Shown in pieces: positions 1 to 6,935 of a DNA stretch of 19,428 nucleotides (position 1 is its first letter; every line of letters begins with the position of its first letter). The notes under the pieces are model-generated. The model ran no database searches and was not told where the DNA came from. It saw only the letters and a list, made by a program, of their open reading frames with translations. Source of the DNA: Roseiarcus sp049509635 (lineage in GTDB: Bacteria > Pseudomonadota > Alphaproteobacteria > Rhizobiales > Beijerinckiaceae); the NCBI GenBank assembly GCA_049509635.1, contig JBEKZS010000083.1, positions 1-19,428 of the forward strand, written 5' to 3'. A program made the position numbers and the translations under genes.

Positions 1-2
1 GC

Positions 3-248
3 TGGGATCTGGAATACCTGGTCGACGAGATTAAGCAGTAGCTCTCTGGGCTTAAGCTCAGCCAGGACGTAAAGACCACCTTAGACCAGAACGATGAGAT
101 GTCCCCGCTCTAGAAGCGCTTAGCCGAGACGGTGATAACGCTCCTAGGCATGACTATTGAAGAAGAGTTCCGCCGCCGTAATATGGCTATTAATATAGTT
201 GCTGCCTACTGCCACTTCCAGGAGGGGGGAGCTGCTGCCATACCACGT
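3..248 (+). other. Foreign-looking reading frame interrupted only by two TAG codons
   Basis: Read in the frame starting at base 3, this stretch gives a protein-like peptide of 82 codons whose only stops are TAG at 39-41 and 111-113. There is no TAA or TGA. The peptide has balanced composition (for example LSGLKLSQDVKTTLDQNDEM and KRLAETVITLLGMTIEEEF), unlike the Arg/Ser/Pro-rich translations of shadow frames elsewhere here. GC is about 53% by hand count, much lower than the neighbouring DNA, and AT-ending codons such as tta, ata, gta and act are common. It stops resembling protein where the kdsD tail begins near 250. It may be a fragment of a TAG-recoded phage, a decayed gene, or an assembly chimera at a contig edge. 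I do not recognise the protein family. Confidence 0.45.
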
Positions 249-250
249 AA

Positions 251-331
251 AAGGTCGTCGACGCGACGGACGACCGCAATGTGGTGGGGATCGTCCACCT
301 GCATGACCTGCTCCGGCTCGGGGCGGCGTGA
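251..331 (+). pseudogene. kdsD: C-terminal end of arabinose-5-phosphate isomerase (KdsD/KpsF type), 5' part missing
   Basis: The last 26 codons end in a CBS-domain tail, KVVDATDDRNVVGIVHLHDL followed by LRLGAA and TGA. The motif VGIVHLHDLL plus a small residue run is the hallmark C-terminus of the KpsF/KdsD sugar-phosphate isomerases, which make arabinose-5-phosphate for Kdo and lipopolysaccharide synthesis. The same frame has a TAA at 248-250 and further stops upstream. The SIS domain and first CBS repeat are therefore not in this window, and base composition changes at the same point. The gene is either truncated by a real rearrangement or cut by a chimeric join. In many Hyphomicrobiales kdsD lies just before lptCAB-rpoN, so finding it near rpoN fits the synteny. 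The fragment assignment is fairly firm; pseudogene status is not. Confidence 0.7.
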
Positions 332-440
332 GCGGGGTCGGCGGGAAGGCGGTGCGGCTTGCGCCGGCCGGGGCGCTTACGCCTTTCTTAAATCATTGCG
401 GATTAACTCGGCTCGGCTTCCCCTGAGCGCGCGTATCCCG

Positions 441-1430
441 ATGACAAAACCCGTCTATTCGCTTGTCGTGCCGATCTACAACGAAGAGGCGGTGCTGCCG
501 ATCCTGCTGCGGCGGCTCGACATGCTGCTCGACCAGTTCGACGGCCCCGCGGAGGCCATCTTCGTCGACGACGGCTCGCGCGACGCCAGTTCGATCGTCT
601 GCGAGGCCAAGGCGCGCGCCGACCGGCGCTACCGCTACATCAGGCTTTCGCGCAATTTCGGCCACCAGATCGCGATCACGACCGGCATGGACCGCGCGCG
701 TGGCGACGCTGTGATCGTGATGGACGCCGACCTGCAGGACCCGCCCGAGGTCGTGCTCGACATGGTGGCCAAGTGGAAGGAAGGCTACGACATCGTCTAC
801 GCCGAACGCCTGTCGCGCGAAGGCGAGGGCCCGTTCAAGCGCTGGACCGCGGATCTCTTCTATCGATTGCTGTCGCGCCTCTCCTCGGTCGAGATCCCGC
901 GCAACGTCGGCGATTTCCGGCTCGTCGACCGCAAGGCGCTCGATAGCTTCCTCGCCATGCCCGAGCGCGACCGGTTCGTGCGCGGCATGTTCGCTTGGCT
1001 CGGCTTCGAGCAGACCGCGGTGCAGTTCCATCGCCCGCCGCGCGCCGCCGGCGAGACCAAATATCCCCTGTTCAAGATGCTGCGCCTGGCGGTCCATGGC
1101 GTCGTGTCGTTCTCTGACGCGCCGCTGCGCGTCGCGCTCTGGGCGGGCATGTCGGTGTCGCTGCTGGCGATGCTCTACGGTTGCTGGGTCATCGGGATGT
1201 GGGCCTCGAACGCCGATCTCGCGCGCGGCTGGAGCTCGTCGATCGTGGTCACCGCCTTCTTGTGCGGCGCCAACATGATGATGACTGGCGTCATGGGGCT
1301 CTATGTCGGGCGCATCCACGCGGAAGTGAAGGCGCGCCCGCTCTATGTCATCGACCGGGCGGTCGGTTTCGAGGCGGACGGGCAGGACGTGCGCGAATCG
1401 CCGCGCGCGCCCCGCACCCAGCGGGCCTGA
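441..1430 (+). CDS. Family 2 polyprenyl-phosphate glycosyltransferase, GtrB/DPM1-like
   Basis: This 329-residue protein transfers a sugar from a nucleotide donor to a polyprenyl phosphate on the inner face of the cytoplasmic membrane. The N-terminal GT-A domain (about residues 5-220) shows SLVVPIYNEE at 7-16, FVDDGSRD at 41-48 and the metal/nucleotide motif VMDADLQDPPE at 93-103. The C-terminus holds two hydrophobic segments (about 231-253 and 266-289) followed by GLYVGRIHAEVKARPLY, typical of the GtrB/ArnC/DPM1-like group. I place the start at ATG 441 because the family motif begins seven codons later; the frame is open upstream only because it runs over the kdsD tail. No strong ribosome binding site is visible. 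The sugar is unknown. It is convergent with ahcY, 31 bases away. A GT87 gene nearby could use its lipid-linked product. Confidence 0.88.
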   Translation: MTKPVYSLVVPIYNEEAVLPILLRRLDMLLDQFDGPAEAIFVDDGSRDASSIVCEAKARADRRYRYIRLSRNFGHQIAITTGMDRARGDAVIVMDADLQDPPEVVLDMVAKWKEGYDIVYAERLSREGEGPFKRWTADLFYRLLSRLSSVEIPRNVGDFRLVDRKALDSFLAMPERDRFVRGMFAWLGFEQTAVQFHRPPRAAGETKYPLFKMLRLAVHGVVSFSDAPLRVALWAGMSVSLLAMLYGCWVIGMWASNADLARGWSSSIVVTAFLCGANMMMTGVMGLYVGRIHAEVKARPLYVIDRAVGFEADGQDVRESPRAPRTQRA

Positions 1431-1433
1431 CCG

Positions 1434-1449
1434 CGCGCGGCGCCGCGCG
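1434..1449. repeat. 16-base perfect GC palindrome between convergent genes
   Basis: The sequence CGCGCGGCGCCGCGCG is a perfect palindrome centred between 1441 and 1442, in the 31-base gap between the stops of the glycosyltransferase and ahcY. It could help end transcription from both sides, but no T-run follows on either strand, so it is not a canonical intrinsic terminator. GC-rich palindromes also occur by chance in DNA of this composition. Confidence 0.3.
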
Positions 1450-1461
1450 GCGCATCGCAGC

Positions 1462-2868
1462 TCAGTAGCGGTAGTGATCCGCCTTGTATGGGCCGCTCGC
1501 GGGGACGCCGAGATAGGTCGACTGCTGCTCGGTCAGCCTCGTCAGCTTGACGCCGATCTTGGCCAGATGCAGCGCGGCGACCTTTTCATCGAGATGCTTG
1601 GGCAGGGTGTAGACCTTCTTTTCGTACTGCCCCTGCTTGGTCCACAGCTCGATCTGGGCGAGCGTCTGGTTGGTGAACGAGGCCGACATCACGAACGAGG
1701 GATGCCCCGTCGCATTGCCGAGATTGACCAGCCGCCCCTCCGACAGCAGGATGATCTTCTTGCCATCGGGAAATTCGATCTCGTCGACCTGCGGCTTGAT
1801 GTTGTTCCACTTGTAGTTGCGCAGGGCGCCGACCTGGATTTCCGAATCGAAGTGGCCGATGTTGCACACGATCGCGCGGTCGTGCATCGCGCGCATGTGG
1901 TCGAGCGTGATGACGTCGATGTTGCCGGTCGCGGTGACGAAAATATCGGCGCGCGGCGCCGCCTCGTCCATGGTGATGACCTCATAGCCCTCCATCGCCG
2001 CCTGCAAGGCGCAGATCGGATCGACTTCGGATACGACGACGCGGCAGCCGGCGTTGCGCAACGAGGCGGCCGAGCCCTTGCCGACGTCGCCGAAGCCGGC
2101 GACCATCGCGACCTTGCCGGCCATCATGACGTCGGTGCCGCGGCGGATGCCGTCGACGAGCGATTCGCGGCAGCCGTAGAGATTGTCGAACTTGGACTTG
2201 GTCACGCTGTCGTTGACGTTGATGGCGGGCCACAACAGCCGGCCTTCCCTGGCCATCACGTAGAGGCGGTGGACTCCCGTCGTCGTCTCCTCGGTGACGC
2301 CCCGCACCGCCGCCGCGTTGCGCCCGTACCAGCCCGGGTGCGACTTCAGGCGCTTCCTGATCGAGGCGAACAGCACCTCCTCTTCCTCGTTGCCGGGCTT
2401 GTCGAGGAAGGCCGTATCGCCCTGTTCGGCGCGCAGGCCGAGATGGATCAGCGCGGTGGCGTCGCCGCCATCGTCGAGAATCATGTTGGGCTGGCCGCCG
2501 TCGCTCCATTCGAAGATGCGATGCGTATAGTCCCAATAGTCCGTCAGGCTCTCGCCCTTGACCGCGAACACCGGCGTGCCGGCGGCGGCGATCGCGGCGG
2601 CGGCGTGATCCTGCGTCGAATAGATGTTGCAGGAGGCCCAGCGCACGTCGGCGCCGAGCGCCTTCAGCGTCTCGATCAGCACGGCGGTCTGGATCGTCAT
2701 GTGGAGCGAGCCCGCCACGCGCGCCCCCTTGAGCGGCTGGGCGCGGGCATATTCGGCCCGGGTCGCCATCAGCCCGGGCATTTCGGTCTCGGCGATGGCG
2801 ATTTCCTTGCGGCCCCAATCGGCCAGAGCGAGATCGGCGATGACGAAATCGCGTTTGTCCTGATTCAT
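1462..2868 (-). CDS. ahcY: Adenosylhomocysteinase (S-adenosyl-L-homocysteine hydrolase)
   Basis: This cytoplasmic NAD-dependent enzyme splits S-adenosylhomocysteine into homocysteine and adenosine, recycling the product of SAM-dependent methylation. The 468-residue length fits the bacterial form. Visible hallmarks are GSLHMTIQTA at 53-62 with the substrate-site His56, ASCNIYSTQDHAAAA at 78-92, ILDDGGDAT at 130-138, NVNDSVTKSKFDN at 217-229, the NAD-binding loop GFGDVGKG at 258-265, and the C-terminal GPYKADHYRY with the conserved Lys-Tyr. The start at 2868 is preceded on the minus strand by GAGGCGCATCAT, a usable ribosome binding site. A SahR-like palindrome lies about 60 bases upstream. The upstream GT87 gene is on the same strand with only 75 bases between, so some read-through is possible. 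Identification is secure. Confidence 0.98.
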   Translation of the reverse strand: MNQDKRDFVIADLALADWGRKEIAIAETEMPGLMATRAEYARAQPLKGARVAGSLHMTIQTAVLIETLKALGADVRWASCNIYSTQDHAAAAIAAAGTPVFAVKGESLTDYWDYTHRIFEWSDGGQPNMILDDGGDATALIHLGLRAEQGDTAFLDKPGNEEEEVLFASIRKRLKSHPGWYGRNAAAVRGVTEETTTGVHRLYVMAREGRLLWPAINVNDSVTKSKFDNLYGCRESLVDGIRRGTDVMMAGKVAMVAGFGDVGKGSAASLRNAGCRVVVSEVDPICALQAAMEGYEVITMDEAAPRADIFVTATGNIDVITLDHMRAMHDRAIVCNIGHFDSEIQVGALRNYKWNNIKPQVDEIEFPDGKKIILLSEGRLVNLGNATGHPSFVMSASFTNQTLAQIELWTKQGQYEKKVYTLPKHLDEKVAALHLAKIGVKLTRLTEQQSTYLGVPASGPYKADHYRY

Positions 2869-2896
2869 ATGATGCGCCTCATGCTGGTTGGACGCT

Positions 2897-2924
2897 CCAT
2901 AGCAAGTCGGCCGGCCCGAGGCAA
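2897..2924 (-). promoter_or_regulatory. Possible sigma-70-type promoter of ahcY
   Basis: On the minus strand TTGCCT (2919-2924) and CTATGG (2897-2902) are separated by 16 bases, with the ahcY start 28 bases further on. The -35 sits four bases downstream of the SahR-like palindrome. The match is moderate. An alternative -10 (TATATC) lies inside the palindrome itself, which would be a more usual place for a repressor to act. Confidence 0.25.
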
Positions 2925-2928
2925 TAAA

Positions 2929-2950
2929 GATATAAGCAAATCTTTATATC
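2929..2950 (-). promoter_or_regulatory. SahR-like operator palindrome upstream of ahcY
   Basis: Minus-strand reading gives GATATAAAGAT followed by TTGCTTATATC: an inverted repeat with perfect outer arms GATATAA/TTATATC and a degenerate centre. It is a striking AT-rich island in GC-rich DNA, 60 bases before ahcY, and it overlaps the stop codon (2944-2946) of the upstream GT87 gene. It resembles the operator I recall for SahR, an ArsR-family SAH-responsive regulator of SAM-cycle genes in Proteobacteria (roughly ATATAAAGAT-ATCTTTATAT). The palindrome is seen; the regulator is inferred, and no sahR gene is in the window. Confidence 0.5.
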
Positions 2951-4176
2951 GCGGCGTCGACAAGCGGAGTCCACGGCGCCGGATCGGCCGGCGACTCGCG
3001 GCGGACCGCCCAGACCGCATAGGGCGTCAGCGCGACGACCGCCAGCACCGACAGATGCCAGCCGGTCAGGCTCATCAGCCAGATCGCCGGCGGGAGCAGC
3101 CAGAGCGCCGTCAGCGCGGCCCAGTCCGCGCCGACGCCCTCGCCGCGCGCGCATCGCATCATGAGGATCGCTGCGGGGAGGGCCCAGACGGCCAGATCGT
3201 ATTCCAGCATGTAGGGGGTCGACAGCGGCAGGGCGACGCAAAAGACGAGCGCGCGCGGGAAGATCGCCGGAGTCCGCCGCCAGCTCCACCACACGAGCGC
3301 CCAGGCCGCGAGGGTCGAACAGGCCTGCGCGACATCGGCCGCCGCGACATTGCCGGTCGCCTCGAAGATCAGCATGAATATCGTCGGGCAACGCGATACG
3401 GGCAGGCGCCCCTGCAGGATGAATGTCATCTGTTCGGGCAGATAGGCGGCGAACCGCCACCATATGTCGACGCCGAAGGCGGCGAAGCTGGCGACCAGAA
3501 GCGCCAGCCCGGTCGCGACCAGCGCGGCGAAGGCGCGATATTCGCGGGCGGCGAGCAGGCAGATCGGAATCAGCACGAACACCTGCGGCTTGTAGGTCAG
3601 CAGGGCGAACACCGCGCCGGCGAGCAGCGGGCGCCGGCCGACCAGCAGCATCAGGCCGCCGGCGAACAGCGAGGCGGTCAGGGCGCCGTTCTGGCCGTCG
3701 ATCGCATTCTGGATCAGCGGCGGCGCCAGAGCCGCCAGCGGAACCGCGAGGCCGGACATTTTCCTGACGAGGAGGACGAACGGCGCGGTCGTCGCGAGGA
3801 TCCAGGCGACGAGCGCCGGAAGATAGGGCAGCGTGGCGAACGGGGCGGCGAGCAGGAGGAAGTGCGGAGGATAGGGAAACGGCAGGTGGCTCTCCGTTCC
3901 GGAAACGGCGTCCTGGAACGCGAACAGGCGCGCGACGTCATAGGCGTCGGCCGAAGCATGGCGCAGGGCGAGCAGACCAGCCGAATAGAAGGCGAGAAAA
4001 TCATTGCCGACCACGCCGCCGAACGCCGTGCGCCAGCCCGCGCGCGGGATCAGGGTCATCGGGATCGCGACCCAGGCGTAGGCGAGCGCGAGTCCGCACA
4101 GAGCGACCAGCGGTACGCCGCGTCTCAACGGCGGCAGAAGCGGCTTCGTGCGCGCGAGGCCTACGATGTCCGTCAT
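2944..4176 (-). CDS. GT87 (DUF2029) family integral membrane glycosyltransferase
   Basis: This polytopic membrane protein of 410 residues has many hydrophobic segments from residue 20 to about 395. Family hallmarks are GNDFLAFYSAGLLAL near the first periplasmic loop (the acidic Asp of GT-C enzymes), FPYPPHFLLLAAPFA with the conserved PYPP, GQNGALTASLFAGGLML, and LLAGAVFALLTYKPQ. GT87 enzymes are GT-C type transferases that use polyprenyl-phosphate sugars and build envelope glycans; the best known are mycobacterial mannosyltransferases. The donor, acceptor and sugar here are unknown. The start at ATG 4176 gives a short cytoplasmic N-terminus before the first membrane helix. The gene shares its strand with ahcY. 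The GtrB-like gene 1.5 kb away could supply its donor lipid, but that link is inference. It is divergent from rpoN. Confidence 0.85.
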   Translation of the reverse strand: MTDIVGLARTKPLLPPLRRGVPLVALCGLALAYAWVAIPMTLIPRAGWRTAFGGVVGNDFLAFYSAGLLALRHASADAYDVARLFAFQDAVSGTESHLPFPYPPHFLLLAAPFATLPYLPALVAWILATTAPFVLLVRKMSGLAVPLAALAPPLIQNAIDGQNGALTASLFAGGLMLLVGRRPLLAGAVFALLTYKPQVFVLIPICLLAAREYRAFAALVATGLALLVASFAAFGVDIWWRFAAYLPEQMTFILQGRLPVSRCPTIFMLIFEATGNVAAADVAQACSTLAAWALVWWSWRRTPAIFPRALVFCVALPLSTPYMLEYDLAVWALPAAILMMRCARGEGVGADWAALTALWLLPPAIWLMSLTGWHLSVLAVVALTPYAVWAVRRESPADPAPWTPLVDAAI

Positions 4177-4306
4177 GACGCCCCGGGGCCCGCGCGGCGG
4201 AAAATCCGCGGAGCGTCCTGTATGGCGCGAAAACCATAAGTCTTCTCTAAACGAGAGGGGTTGGCCGCCGCCGCAGCGACGCGTGGCTGGACTGGACGAC
4301 CGCTAC

Positions 4307-4324
4307 GGTTAATCCGAATTAACC
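4307..4324. promoter_or_regulatory. Inverted repeat GGTTAAT-CCGA-ATTAACC in the rpoN/GT87 divergent spacer
   Basis: Perfect 7-base arms flank a 4-base centre, lying about 40 bases upstream of the likely rpoN promoter and between two divergent genes. It contains TTAA-N6-TTAA, close to but one base shorter than the CtrA recognition pattern TTAA-N7-TTAA, and both outward flanks read TTAACC. It may be an operator for rpoN, for the GT87 gene, or for both. The regulator is not identified. Confidence 0.4.
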
Positions 4325-4361
4325 TCTTGCGCGCTTTGACGTGCGGGCGACGTCGGGCTAC

Positions 4362-4391
4362 GTGACGTGGCGCACAATTCTCGTGCTATAA
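4362..4391 (+). promoter_or_regulatory. Likely sigma-70-type promoter of rpoN
   Basis: GTGACG at 4362-4367 and CTATAA at 4386-4391 are separated by 18 bases, leaving about 55 bases of leader before the rpoN start. The spacing and the CTATAA box fit alphaproteobacterial housekeeping promoters. No other convincing -10 is present in the 277-base spacer. No -24/-12 element for sigma-54 autoregulation was found. Confidence 0.35.
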
Positions 4392-4453
4392 GCAAGAAAT
4401 GAGCCGCGCCATACGACGTCGGCGCCTCCGTCACGCGTGAGACCGAACCAACG

Positions 4454-6025
4454 ATGGCATTGTCCGCGAAACTCGTGATGCGTCAGGGCCAGTCGATGGT
4501 GATGACGCCGCAGCTCCTGCAGGCGATCAAGTTGCTGCAACTGCCCAACGTCGAACTGGCGGCCTATATCGAGAACGAGCTGGAGCGCAATCCCCTGCTG
4601 GAACGCGCCGAGGATTTCAATCCGTCCGAGACTGCGAACGAACCCGCCGGGCTGTTCGAGGCCGCGGCCGCGCCGGACGGCGAGGCCGACTGGGCGTCGC
4701 AGGAACTGGAGACCGACGCCGCCGCGCTCGCGCAGAATCTCGGCACCGAAATCGACAACGCCTTCGATACCGAACGCGCCGCCGCCCCGGCCGCGCTCTG
4801 TTCGCCGCCCGAAGGCCACGGCCTTTCCGCGACGTCCTGGAGCGGGGTCGCCGGCGGCAGTCCGGACGGCCTTGCGCCCGACCTCGAGGCCTACGCCGCG
4901 GCGCAGGTCACTCTCGGCGATCACCTCGCCCGGCAGGCCGCCATCGTGCTGACCGACCCGGTCGATCTGATGATCGGGCGCGCGCTGATCGACGCGCTCG
5001 ACGAAGCAGGCTACCTCACCGGTCCGATCGAGGACCTGGCCGAGCGGCTCGGCGCGCCGTTCGCCCGCATCGAGTCGGTCCTGTGGCGCATGCAGCAGCT
5101 CGAACCGACCGGCGTCTTCGCCCGCGACCTCGCCGAATGCCTCTCGCTGCAGTTGATCGAGCGGGATCGCTTCGATCCGGCGATGCGCACCCTCATCGAC
5201 AACCTGCCGCTGCTCGCCAAGCGCGACCACGGCGCGCTTCGCCGGCTGTGCGGCGTCGACGACGAGGATCTCGCCGACATGATCGCCGAGATCCGCCGCC
5301 TCGAGCCCAAGCCCGGCCGGGCGTTCGGCGCGCAGCCCGAGCAAGTGGCGACGGCGGACGTGTTCGTGTCGCTGGCGCCCGATAATTCCTGGCGCATCGA
5401 ACTCAACAGCGAGGCGCTGCCGCGCGTGCTCGTCAACGAGACTTACGCCGCCACGATCAAGCGCGGCCGCCCGAGCGACGCCGACCGCCTGTTTCTGGCG
5501 ACCAATCTCCAGAACGCCAACTGGCTGACCAAGAGCCTCGAGCAACGCGCGCGCACGATTCTGAAGGTCGCGACGGAGATCGTCCGCCGGCAGGACGCCT
5601 TCTTCGTGCAGGGCGTCGTCGGTCTGCGCCCGCTCAATCTGAAGACCGTCGCCGATGCGATCGGCATGCACGAGTCGACGGTCTCGCGGGTGACCTCGAA
5701 CAAATACATCCAGACCCCGCGCGGGCTGTTCGAGATGAAATATTTCTTCTCGACCTCGATCGCCTCGAACGGGCTCGGCGAAGCCCATTCGGCCGAATCG
5801 GTGCGGTTCAAGATCAAGCAGATGATCGACGCCGAGGACCCCTGCGACGTCCTGTCGGACGACGTCATCGTCGCGCGCCTGAAAGTGGCCGACATCGTGA
5901 TCGCCCGGCGCACGGTCGCCAAGTATCGTGACAGCCTGCGCATCCCCTCGTCGGTCGACCGGCGACGCGAGAAAATGGCCCCGCCAGTCGCCAACCAGCC
6001 GTTCAAAAATTCATTAAGTCTTTGA
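4454..6025 (+). CDS. rpoN: RNA polymerase sigma-54 factor
   Basis: This sigma factor directs core polymerase to -24/-12 promoters that need enhancer-binding ATPases, classically for nitrogen assimilation and fixation. The 523-residue length is usual for alphaproteobacteria. Region I at the N-terminus is the Gln/Leu-rich activator-interaction segment (QSMVMTPQLLQAIKLLQLPN, residues about 13-32, then ELERNPLLE). An acidic, low-complexity region II follows (about 50-140), then the core-binding domain, a helix-turn-helix around TVADAIGMHESTVSRVTSNK, and the RpoN box ARRTVAKYR at about 484-492. All signature parts are present and intact. The start ATG 4454 begins the conserved MALSAKLVMRQGQS. No strong ribosome binding site is visible. 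The usual downstream partners hpf and ptsN follow, but the usual upstream lptCAB genes do not precede it. Confidence 0.98.
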   Translation: MALSAKLVMRQGQSMVMTPQLLQAIKLLQLPNVELAAYIENELERNPLLERAEDFNPSETANEPAGLFEAAAAPDGEADWASQELETDAAALAQNLGTEIDNAFDTERAAAPAALCSPPEGHGLSATSWSGVAGGSPDGLAPDLEAYAAAQVTLGDHLARQAAIVLTDPVDLMIGRALIDALDEAGYLTGPIEDLAERLGAPFARIESVLWRMQQLEPTGVFARDLAECLSLQLIERDRFDPAMRTLIDNLPLLAKRDHGALRRLCGVDDEDLADMIAEIRRLEPKPGRAFGAQPEQVATADVFVSLAPDNSWRIELNSEALPRVLVNETYAATIKRGRPSDADRLFLATNLQNANWLTKSLEQRARTILKVATEIVRRQDAFFVQGVVGLRPLNLKTVADAIGMHESTVSRVTSNKYIQTPRGLFEMKYFFSTSIASNGLGEAHSAESVRFKIKQMIDAEDPCDVLSDDVIVARLKVADIVIARRTVAKYRDSLRIPSSVDRRREKMAPPVANQPFKNSLSL

Positions 6026-6063
6026 TTTATAAGATATCTATCCTGGATTTCCGGGGTGGTCCC

Positions 6064-6090
6064 GATGCGGCTCATTGACATCCCCGCATC
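6064..6090. repeat. Inverted repeat with the candidate hpf -35 box in its loop
   Basis: GATGCGG (6064-6070) and CCGCATC (6084-6090) form a perfect 7-base stem around a 13-base loop that contains TTGACA. It lies 38 bases after the rpoN stop. No T-run follows, so it is not a normal terminator. As DNA it could be an operator spanning the -35; as RNA a hairpin after rpoN. Confidence 0.3.
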
Positions 6091-6103
6091 AGACTCCTAA
6101 CGC
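6075..6103 (+). promoter_or_regulatory. Likely promoter of hpf
   Basis: A consensus -35 box TTGACA (6075-6080) is followed after 17 bases by TAACGC (6098-6103), leaving a leader of roughly 165 bases before hpf. The -35 is perfect and the -10 is moderate. This implies hpf-ptsN can be expressed apart from rpoN. The rest of the 248-base rpoN-hpf gap shows no gene; it ends with a run of eight A residues before the hpf start region. Confidence 0.4.
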
Positions 6104-6273
6104 TATCGGCGTCGTCGGCCGGCCAGCCGCGCCGGCGGGCGTCAGGCCATTTTCGGACGACTGGACCCTTGGTTCGCGGAATGGAAATGCGACGCTTTTC
6201 AGAGCCGGGCGTGCACCGGGCGCGACCGCGCGGGTCGATCTCAAAAAAAACTTAGCGATGAGGCATACGACCC

Positions 6274-6849
6274 ATGAGCTTGCGCGTTTCGGGGAAGAAT
6301 CTGGCGATCGGGGAAGCGATGCGCCAGCACGTGCTCGATCGGGTCGGGGCGGTCATGGGACGCTATTTCGACGGCCAGATCACCGGCCATGTCGTGATAT
6401 CGCCGGAAGGCTCGTGGTATCGCGCGGACTGCTCGCTTCATCTCAGCTCGGGCATGAATCTCCAGGCCGAGGGCAAGGCGCAGGAGCCTTATGCGAGTTT
6501 CGACCAGGCGGTGGGGCGGATCGAAAGCCGCCTCCGGCGCTATAACAAACGTCTGAAGGAACGCCACGCGACCGTGAACGGCGCATCGAGCCCGGATGCG
6601 GCGCGCCCGATGGTCGCCAATTATCTGATCGAGGCGCCCGATGAAGAGGCGGAGGAAGTCCACGATTTCAGCCCTGTGATCGTGGCGGAGGGTTCGGCCC
6701 CGCTCAAGAGCCTGTCGGTCGCCTCCGCGGTGGCCGAGCTCGACCTCACAGGCGCGCCGGTCATCGTGTTCGAGCATGCGGGCAGCGCGCGTTTGAACGT
6801 CGTCTACCGACGCCGGGACGGCGCGATCGGATGGATCGACCCGCATTGA
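6274..6849 (+). CDS. hpf: Ribosome hibernation promoting factor, long form
   Basis: The 191-residue protein binds the 30S decoding region and pairs 70S ribosomes into inactive 100S dimers in starved cells. The N-terminal S30AE domain (about 1-100) begins MSLRVSGKNLAIGEAMRQHV and includes the basic helix ESRLRRYNKRLKERH. A variable linker (about 101-130) precedes the C-terminal dimerisation domain, with VHDFSPVIVAE, APVIVFEHAG and LNVVYRRRDGAIGWIDPH. Having both domains makes this the long form, the usual type in alphaproteobacteria. GAGG lies upstream of ATG 6274. Its place between rpoN and ptsN is the conserved order in Proteobacteria. Confidence 0.96.
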   Translation: MSLRVSGKNLAIGEAMRQHVLDRVGAVMGRYFDGQITGHVVISPEGSWYRADCSLHLSSGMNLQAEGKAQEPYASFDQAVGRIESRLRRYNKRLKERHATVNGASSPDAARPMVANYLIEAPDEEAEEVHDFSPVIVAEGSAPLKSLSVASAVAELDLTGAPVIVFEHAGSARLNVVYRRRDGAIGWIDPH

Positions 6850-6935
6850 GCGGTCCGGCGCCAAAGATGCACGGAGGCGGCCGGTGGTCGCAAGGGAGCG
6901 GAAAGCGCCCATCGAGGTAAAACCCAGAGAGTCTG

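Noticed and set aside
39..113. TAG codons read as pyrrolysine
   Set aside because: No pyl genes or methylamine methyltransferase context, and two such sites within 25 codons would be unusual; recoding to Gln, decay or chimerism are simpler.
132..440. Upstream extension of the GtrB-like transferase from GTG 132
   Set aside because: It would overlap the kdsD tail in another frame and adds non-homologous sequence; ATG 441 gives the family start.
1345..4239. Plus-strand open frame of 964 codons across ahcY and the GT87 gene
   Set aside because: It is antisense to two clearly real genes, its product is Arg/Gly/Asp-rich with no domain, and such frames are expected in GC-rich DNA with strong third-position bias.
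4369..4384. Sigma-54-type -24/-12 element upstream of rpoN (TGGCGCAC...)
   Set aside because: A TGG is present but no TTGC/TTGCA follows at the right distance, so autoregulation by sigma-54 is not supported.
4358..5788. Minus-strand frame of 476 codons opposite rpoN
   Set aside because: Antisense shadow of rpoN; composition typical of a shadow, no recognisable motif or ribosome binding site.
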